Shown here: in pieces, positions 59,408 to 64,000 of the stretch
Layout of the letters: every line of letters begins with the position of its first letter
Position numbering within the stretch: position 1 is the stretch's first letter
From: Citrobacter sp. wls619
Lineage (GTDB): Bacteria; Pseudomonadota; Gammaproteobacteria; Enterobacterales; Enterobacteriaceae
Assembly (NCBI RefSeq): GCF_005281345.1
Contig: NZ_SZXJ01000043.1
Location: 418-64,417, forward strand
DNA: 64,000 nt
Reading direction: 5' to 3'
Notes under the pieces: model-generated
What the model was told of the DNA's origin: nothing
What the model saw: the letters and a program-made list of their open reading frames with translations, nothing else
Databases searched by the model: none
Made by a program: the position numbers and the translations under genes

Positions 59408-60745
59408 TTAAACGGCTTTCACTGCATCCGCAATGCGGTGCGCAAACTCCGTAACCTGCGCTTCGTCTTCACCTTCAACCATCACACGGATTAATGGCTC
59501 AGTACCCGACTTACGCAACAGTACGCGTCCACGGTTACCCAGTGCCGCTTCAACCTCTGCCATCACCGCTTTCACGCTTTCATGTTCCAGCGGATCGCCG
59601 CTACCGGCGGTGTAACGTACGTTAACCAGCAGTTGCGGGAACATTTTCATGCCGCTGCACAGATCGTGCAGACTCATATGGTTACGCACCATCGCTGCCA
59701 GTACCTGCAGACCCGCCACAATACCGTCACCGGTGGTGGTTTTATCCAGCAGGATCACATGGCCTGAGTTTTCCGCACCGATACGCCAGCCTTTTTCCTG
59801 CATTTTTTCCAGCACATAACGGTCGCCCACTTTCGCACGGGCAAACGGAATGCCCAGTTGTTTCAGCGCCAGCTCCAGCCCCATGTTGCTCATCAGCGTA
59901 CCCACCGCGCCACCGCGCAGTTGCCCCTGGCGCAGCGCTTCACGAGCGATGATGTACATGATCTGGTCGCCGTCGACCTTATTGCCCTCGTGGTCAACCA
60001 TAATGACGCGGTCGCCGTCACCATCCAGTGCAATTCCCAGATCGGCTTTTTCCGCAATGACGCGCGCCTGCAGCGCACGAACATCGGTCGCGCCGACTTC
60101 TTCATTGATGTTCACGCCGTTCGGTTCACAGCCAATCGCAATGACGTTAGCACCCAGTTCGCGCAGTACATTTGGCGCAATGTGGTACGTTGCGCCGTTA
60201 GCGCAGTCCACCACAATTTTAAGCTCGTTCAGGCTCAGTTCATTCGGGAAGGTGCCTTTGCAAAACTCGATATAACGACCGGCAGCATCAACGATACGGG
60301 TAGCTTTACCCAGCTCGGCCGAATCCACACAGGTAATCGCTTTTTCCATCTCCGCTTCAATCGCTTCTTCAACGGCATCCGGCAGTTTGGTCCCGTCGGT
60401 GGAGAAGAATTTAATCCCGTTGTCATAAAATGGGTTGTGCGAAGCGGAGATAACAATCCCGGCTTCAGCACGGAAAGCACGCGTCAGATAAGCGACGGCA
60501 GGCGTTGGCATGGGGCCGGTGAAAGAAGCTGACAACCCCGCTGCTGCCAGGCCCGCTTCCAGCGCAGATTCCAGCATATAGCCGGAAATACGCGTATCTT
60601 TACCGATGATGATTTTGCGTGAACCATGACGTGCCAGCACTTTTCCTGCCGCCCAACCCAGCTTGAGCACAAAGTCAGGGGTGATTGGAGCGTCGCCTAC
60701 ACGACCACGAATCCCATCGGTGCCAAAATATTTACGATTACTCAT
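59408..60745 (-). CDS. glmM: Phosphoglucosamine mutase GlmM
   Basis: GlmM converts glucosamine 6-phosphate to glucosamine 1-phosphate, the precursor of UDP-GlcNAc for peptidoglycan and lipopolysaccharide. The 445-residue protein has the E. coli length. The phosphoserine is S102 in VISASHNP, the metal loop is DGDGDR (about 241-246) and the C-terminal phosphate-binding loop is [15 protein letters not shown]. The start overlaps the end of folP by eight bases. Confidence 0.97.
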   Translation of the reverse strand: MSNRKYFGTDGIRGRVGDAPITPDFVLKLGWAAGKVLARHGSRKIIIGKDTRISGYMLESALEAGLAAAGLSASFTGPMPTPAVAYLTRAFRAEAGIVISASHNPFYDNGIKFFSTDGTKLPDAVEEAIEAEMEKAITCVDSAELGKATRIVDAAGRYIEFCKGTFPNELSLNELKIVVDCANGATYHIAPNVLRELGANVIAIGCEPNGVNINEEVGATDVRALQARVIAEKADLGIALDGDGDRVIMVDHEGNKVDGDQIMYIIAREALRQGQLRGGAVGTLMSNMGLELALKQLGIPFARAKVGDRYVLEKMQEKGWRIGAENSGHVILLDKTTTGDGIVAGLQVLAAMVRNHMSLHDLCSGMKMFPQLLVNVRYTAGSGDPLEHESVKAVMAEVEAALGNRGRVLLRKSGTEPLIRVMVEGEDEAQVTEFAHRIADAVKAV

Positions 60746-61586
60746 AGCGTTTGTTTTCCTTTGCAGACAATGTGGCTTCCACCACACGCATCGCTTCTAC
60801 GGTTTCTTTGACGTCATGGACACGAATAATCTGCGCTCCCTGCATTGCGGCAATGACCGCGCATGCAAGGCTGCCGCTCAAACGCTCAGATGGACCCACA
60901 TTGAGCAATTGGCCAACCATTGATTTTCGTGACATCCCTACCAGCAGCGGCAGATTAAAATGATGAAATTCCGCCAGACGTGCCAGCAATGTGTAGTTGT
61001 GGGTAAGATTTTTACCGAATCCGAATCCTGGGTCGAGTAGCAATTTATCTTTTGTGATTCCGGCCCGTTCACAACGTGCTATTTGCTCCACAAAGTAACG
61101 ATTTACCTCGGCAAATACATCCTCATACTTCGGCGCCTCCTGCATCGTTTTCGGCTGTCCCTGCATATGCATCAGGCAAACCGGCAACCCAGTTTCTGCC
61201 GCAGCTTCCAGCGCGCCCGGCTCAGAGAGCGAACGTATATCGTTAATGATATGCGCACCCACTCTGGCGCACTCACGAATGACCTCTGGTTTTGAGGTAT
61301 CCACCGAAATCCACACTTCAAAACGTTGCGCAATTGCCTCAACAACCGGGATCACACGCTGCAGTTCTTCTTCCACGCTAACATCCGCCGCGCCCGGTCG
61401 CGTAGACTCACCGCCCACATCAATGATAGTCGCCCCTGCGTTAATCATCAGATTTGCGTGTTTTACCGCCTCAACCAGGGAGTTGTGCGCTCCACCATCA
61501 GAAAAAGAGTCTGGTGTGACGTTTAAAATCCCCATGACGTGGGGATGGCTGAGATCCAGCGAAGATCCCTGAGCAAAGAGTTTCAT
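60738..61586 (-). CDS. folP: Dihydropteroate synthase FolP
   Basis: FolP joins p-aminobenzoate to dihydropterin pyrophosphate in folate synthesis and is the target of sulphonamides. It is 282 residues long, starting [13 protein letters not shown] reject an upstream extension of 23 residues. The conserved motifs [15 protein letters not shown] (18-32), [12 protein letters not shown] (about 55-66) and the [11 protein letters not shown] loop are complete. No second sulphonamide-resistant copy or mobile context is seen. It is followed by glmM with an eight-base overlap. Confidence 0.97.
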   Translation of the reverse strand: MKLFAQGSSLDLSHPHVMGILNVTPDSFSDGGAHNSLVEAVKHANLMINAGATIIDVGGESTRPGAADVSVEEELQRVIPVVEAIAQRFEVWISVDTSKPEVIRECARVGAHIINDIRSLSEPGALEAAAETGLPVCLMHMQGQPKTMQEAPKYEDVFAEVNRYFVEQIARCERAGITKDKLLLDPGFGFGKNLTHNYTLLARLAEFHHFNLPLLVGMSRKSMVGQLLNVGPSERLSGSLACAVIAAMQGAQIIRVHDVKETVEAMRVVEATLSAKENKRYE

Positions 61587-61623
61587 AGTGTTATCCCTGG
61601 TAAATCGTGAGTAAGCAGATAAG

Positions 61624-61655
61624 AAAAACCCCGGAGCAAGCCCCAGGGTTTTCAA
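61624..61655 (-). terminator. Terminator-like hairpin between ftsH and folP
   Basis: On the minus strand AACCCTGGGGC and GCTCCGGGGTT pair with two mismatches and run into a TTTTTC stretch. It would end or attenuate ftsH transcripts ahead of folP. Confidence 0.65.
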
Positions 61656-61684
61656 TTAAAACATGGTCATCAGATGACGATAAC

Positions 61685-63616
61685 TTATTTGTCGCCTAAC
61701 TGCTCTGACATGTTGCCCGGGTTCGGCGTACGCGGCTCTTCAGCCGGACGTGGAGCACTCGGGGTGCCATTGTTGCCAGAGTTGTTAGATGAAGCAGACT
61801 CTTCCCAACCCGCTGGCGGGCGCACATCGCGGCGAGCCATCAGATCATCAATCTGCGGTGCATCGATGGTCTCATATTTCATGAGCGCATCTTTCATCGA
61901 GTGCAGAATGTCCAGGTTATCGTTCAGCAGACGGCGAGCACGGTCATAGTTTCGTTCAATCAGCAATTTCACTTCCTGATCGATAATACGCGCGGTTTCA
62001 TCGGACATATGTTTTGCTTTCGCAACAGAACGACCGAGGAACACTTCGCCTTCTTCTTCCGCATACAGCAACGGCCCCAGTTTGTCAGAGAAGCCCCACT
62101 GAGTGACCATGTTACGCGCCAGGTTCGTCGCGACTTTAATGTCGTTGGACGCACCGGTAGAAACATGTTCAGCACCGTAGATGATCTCTTCCGCCAGACG
62201 ACCGCCGTACAGCGTGGAGATCTGACTTTCCAGTTTCTGACGGCTGGCGCTAATTGCGTCGCCTTCAGGCAGGAAGAAGGTGACACCCAGCGCACGACCG
62301 CGCGGAATAATCGTCACTTTGTGCACCGGATCGTGCTCCGGCACCAGGCGACCGATAATCGCGTGGCCAGCTTCGTGATACGCGGTAGATTCTTTCTGCG
62401 CTTCCGTCATCACCATGGAGCGACGTTCCGCACCCATCATGATTTTGTCTTTCGCTTTCTCGAACTCAACCATCGATACCACGCGCTTGTTGCCACGTGC
62501 TGCAAACAGTGCCGCTTCGTTCACCAGGTTCGCGAGATCCGCACCGGAGAAACCAGGCGTACCACGAGCAATGATTGCCGCATCGATATCCGGAGACAGC
62601 GGTACGCGACGCATATGCACTTTCAGAATCTGTTCACGACCGCGAACATCCGGCAGACCAACAACAACCTGACGGTCAAAACGGCCTGGACGCAGCAGCG
62701 CAGGGTCAAGAACGTCCGGACGGTTAGTTGCCGCGATAACGATAATACCTTCGTTACCTTCGAAGCCGTCCATCTCAACCAGCATCTGGTTCAACGTCTG
62801 TTCACGTTCATCGTGACCGCCACCCAGACCAGCGCCACGCTGGCGACCTACGGCGTCGATTTCATCGATGAAGATGATGCACGGTGCCGCTTTCTTGGCT
62901 TGTTCGAACATGTCACGCACACGAGATGCGCCCACACCGACGAACATTTCCACGAAATCAGAACCGGAAATTGTGAAGAATGGAACCTTCGCTTCACCCG
63001 CGATGGCTTTTGCCAGCAGGGTTTTACCGGTACCCGGAGGACCGACCATCAGGACGCCTTTCGGGATCTTACCGCCCAGTTTCTGGAAACGGCTCGGTTC
63101 ACGCAGGTATTCAACCAGTTCAGCGACCTCTTCTTTCGCTTCGTCACAACCCGCGACATCAGCAAAAGTGGTTTTTATCTGATCTTCGGTCAACATGCGC
63201 GCTTTGCTCTTACCGAACGACATGGCACCTTTGCCACCACCGCCCTGCATTTGACGCATAAAGAAGATCCAGACACCAATCAGCAGCAGCATTGGGAACC
63301 AGGAAATGAAGATAGAAGCCAGCAGGCTCGGCTCTTCAGGCGGCTCGCCAACAACCTTGACGTTTTTGGTCAGCAGGTTATCAAGCAGCTTCGGATCGTT
63401 AACCGGAATGTAGGTCGTGTAACGGTTACTATCTTTCTTGGTAACGTTAATCTCACGTCCGTTGATACGCGCTTCACGAACCTGGTCCTGATTGACCTCT
63501 TGCAGGAAGGTAGAGTAATCAACCTTACGGCCATTAGACTCGCTGGGCCCAAAGCTCTGGAATACTGACATCAGCACAACGGCAATGACCAGCCAGAGTA
63601 TTAGGTTTTTCGCCAT
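61685..63616 (-). CDS. ftsH: ATP-dependent zinc metalloprotease FtsH
   Basis: FtsH is a membrane-bound AAA+ protease that degrades short-lived proteins such as LpxC and sigma-32 and unassembled membrane proteins. The N-terminus has two membrane segments (about 5-24 and 99-119) around a periplasmic domain; Walker A GPPGTGKT (about 192-199), the second region of homology and the zinc motif HEAGH (about 414-418) follow. I give the ATG form (MAKNLIL, 643 residues; E. coli 644), but a TTG three codons earlier (63625) is the one with a GAGG site eight bases upstream. It lies about 100 bases after rlmE. Confidence 0.96.
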   Translation of the reverse strand: MAKNLILWLVIAVVLMSVFQSFGPSESNGRKVDYSTFLQEVNQDQVREARINGREINVTKKDSNRYTTYIPVNDPKLLDNLLTKNVKVVGEPPEEPSLLASIFISWFPMLLLIGVWIFFMRQMQGGGGKGAMSFGKSKARMLTEDQIKTTFADVAGCDEAKEEVAELVEYLREPSRFQKLGGKIPKGVLMVGPPGTGKTLLAKAIAGEAKVPFFTISGSDFVEMFVGVGASRVRDMFEQAKKAAPCIIFIDEIDAVGRQRGAGLGGGHDEREQTLNQMLVEMDGFEGNEGIIVIAATNRPDVLDPALLRPGRFDRQVVVGLPDVRGREQILKVHMRRVPLSPDIDAAIIARGTPGFSGADLANLVNEAALFAARGNKRVVSMVEFEKAKDKIMMGAERRSMVMTEAQKESTAYHEAGHAIIGRLVPEHDPVHKVTIIPRGRALGVTFFLPEGDAISASRQKLESQISTLYGGRLAEEIIYGAEHVSTGASNDIKVATNLARNMVTQWGFSDKLGPLLYAEEEGEVFLGRSVAKAKHMSDETARIIDQEVKLLIERNYDRARRLLNDNLDILHSMKDALMKYETIDAPQIDDLMARRDVRPPAGWEESASSNNSGNNGTPSAPRPAEEPRTPNPGNMSEQLGDK

Positions 63617-63715
63617 GTCACTCAAGGGATTAACCTCATATTACAACTGTGTTAAAAACAGCGTCAGGATACTCTATATCCAGTGTCTTTCAAACTTTCG
63701 TTTGAAATCTACCGG

Positions 63716-64000
63716 TTATGGTTTACGCCCGGTCGCTACAATGTACACTTCACGCGAACGGGCGCGAGAAGAGTCCGGCTTACGAACTTTGACCTTCGTA
63801 AACAGGGAGCGAATGTCTCTTAGATACTCATCGAAGCCTTCGCCCTGGAACACCTTAACTACAAAACTACCACCTGGCGCTAATACATCACGAGCCATTC
63901 CAAGTGCCAGTTCAACCAGATACATGGCCCGGGGAATATCCACCGCCGGTGTTCCACACATATTTGGCGCCATATCAGACATGACAACTTGTACTTTACT
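63716..64000 (-). CDS. rlmE: 23S rRNA 2'-O-ribose U2552 methyltransferase RlmE, partial
   Basis: RlmE (RrmJ/FtsJ) methylates the ribose of U2552 in the A-loop of 23S rRNA. The last 95 codons are in the window; the start lies beyond the right edge. The S-adenosylmethionine site segment [11 protein letters not shown], the catalytic lysine in [11 protein letters not shown] and the C-terminal glutamate in [10 protein letters not shown] agree with the KDKE tetrad. It leads the rlmE-ftsH operon. Confidence 0.95.
   Translation of the reverse strand, partial: SKVQVVMSDMAPNMCGTPAVDIPRAMYLVELALGMARDVLAPGGSFVVKVFQGEGFDEYLRDIRSLFTKVKVRKPDSSRARSREVYIVATGRKP

Noticed and set aside
60738-61586. Acquired sulphonamide-resistance gene
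   Set aside because: The folP gene is the chromosomal copy in its normal rlmE-ftsH-folP-glmM order with intact motifs; there is no sul-type context.
61901-63568. Plus-strand open frame (555 codons) opposite ftsH
   Set aside because: Same explanation: antisense of a biased essential gene, no ribosome binding site or domain.

Overview
The window is chromosomal DNA from a member of the Enterobacteriaceae. The order folP-glmM, secG-leuU, argG, metY-rimP-nusA-infB-rbfA-truB-rpsO-pnp-nlpI-deaD, mtr, yhbW, ubiVU/ubiT, dolP-diaA-yraN-lpoA/rsmI and garD/garPLRK-rnpB is the Escherichia/Salmonella/Citrobacter backbone, and most proteins match E. coli family lengths almost residue for residue. REP/BIME palindromes and an ERIC element support this. 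A complete gat operon between garD and rsmI, where E. coli K-12 carries the aga cluster, and an iadA module beside glmM fit a Citrobacter/Salmonella-like genome better than E. coli. The genus cannot be fixed from sequence reading alone.

Layout. 1-6800: RNase P RNA (minus strand) with a duplicated 3' segment, then the galactarate/glucarate genes garK-garR-garL-garP (minus) and divergent garD (plus). 6800-13330: galactitol operon gatYZABCD plus an intact gatR repressor, with shared CTTTCG-type half sites before gatY and gatR. 13328-15237: a Fic-domain protein translationally coupled behind rsmI. 15300-24890: envelope, replication and quinone genes (lpoA, yraN, diaA, dolP, yraR, yhbP, yhbQ, yhbS, ubiT, ubiUV, yhbW) separated by REP clusters; yraQ and yhbO are absent. 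24896-38850: mtr, deaD with its small upstream ORF yrbN, nlpI, and the long translation/RNA operon metY-rimP-nusA-infB-rbfA-truB-rpsO-pnp, with an enlarged ERIC element between truB and rpsO and several internal terminators. 39195-40538: argG with two ARG boxes.

40586-55063 is the accessory region, visibly AT-rich (about one third GC by eye). It starts with non-coding DNA that carries a perfect ops element (GGCGGTAGCGT, 41410-41420), the recruitment signal for the antiterminator RfaH. After a leader of about 270 bases comes a tight 11-gene, 11.8-kb unidirectional cluster (41691-53499). It encodes a GT-C-like membrane transferase, a Wzx-like flippase, a GT-B glycosyltransferase, an FAD-dependent oxidoreductase, a GtrB/ArnC-like GT2 that lacks the usual DxD motif, a dolichyl-phosphate-mannose-synthase-like GT2, an SDR epimerase, a TIM-barrel sugar isomerase/epimerase, a small EamA/ArnE-like flippase, a second multi-spanning membrane protein and a large single-pass extracytoplasmic protein. 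I read it as an RfaH-dependent pathway that makes, flips and attaches a lipid-linked sugar to an envelope glycan; I do not recognise it as a named system. Downstream lie fragments of IS256- and IS3-family elements up to leuU. A 25-base near-copy of the leuU 3' end lies between metY and argG, so argG plus the whole accessory region is bracketed by direct repeats.

55108-64000: leuU and secG, then a LysR regulator divergent from iadA and a DcuC-like transporter (an isoaspartyl-dipeptide module), then glmM, folP, ftsH and the 3' part of rlmE.
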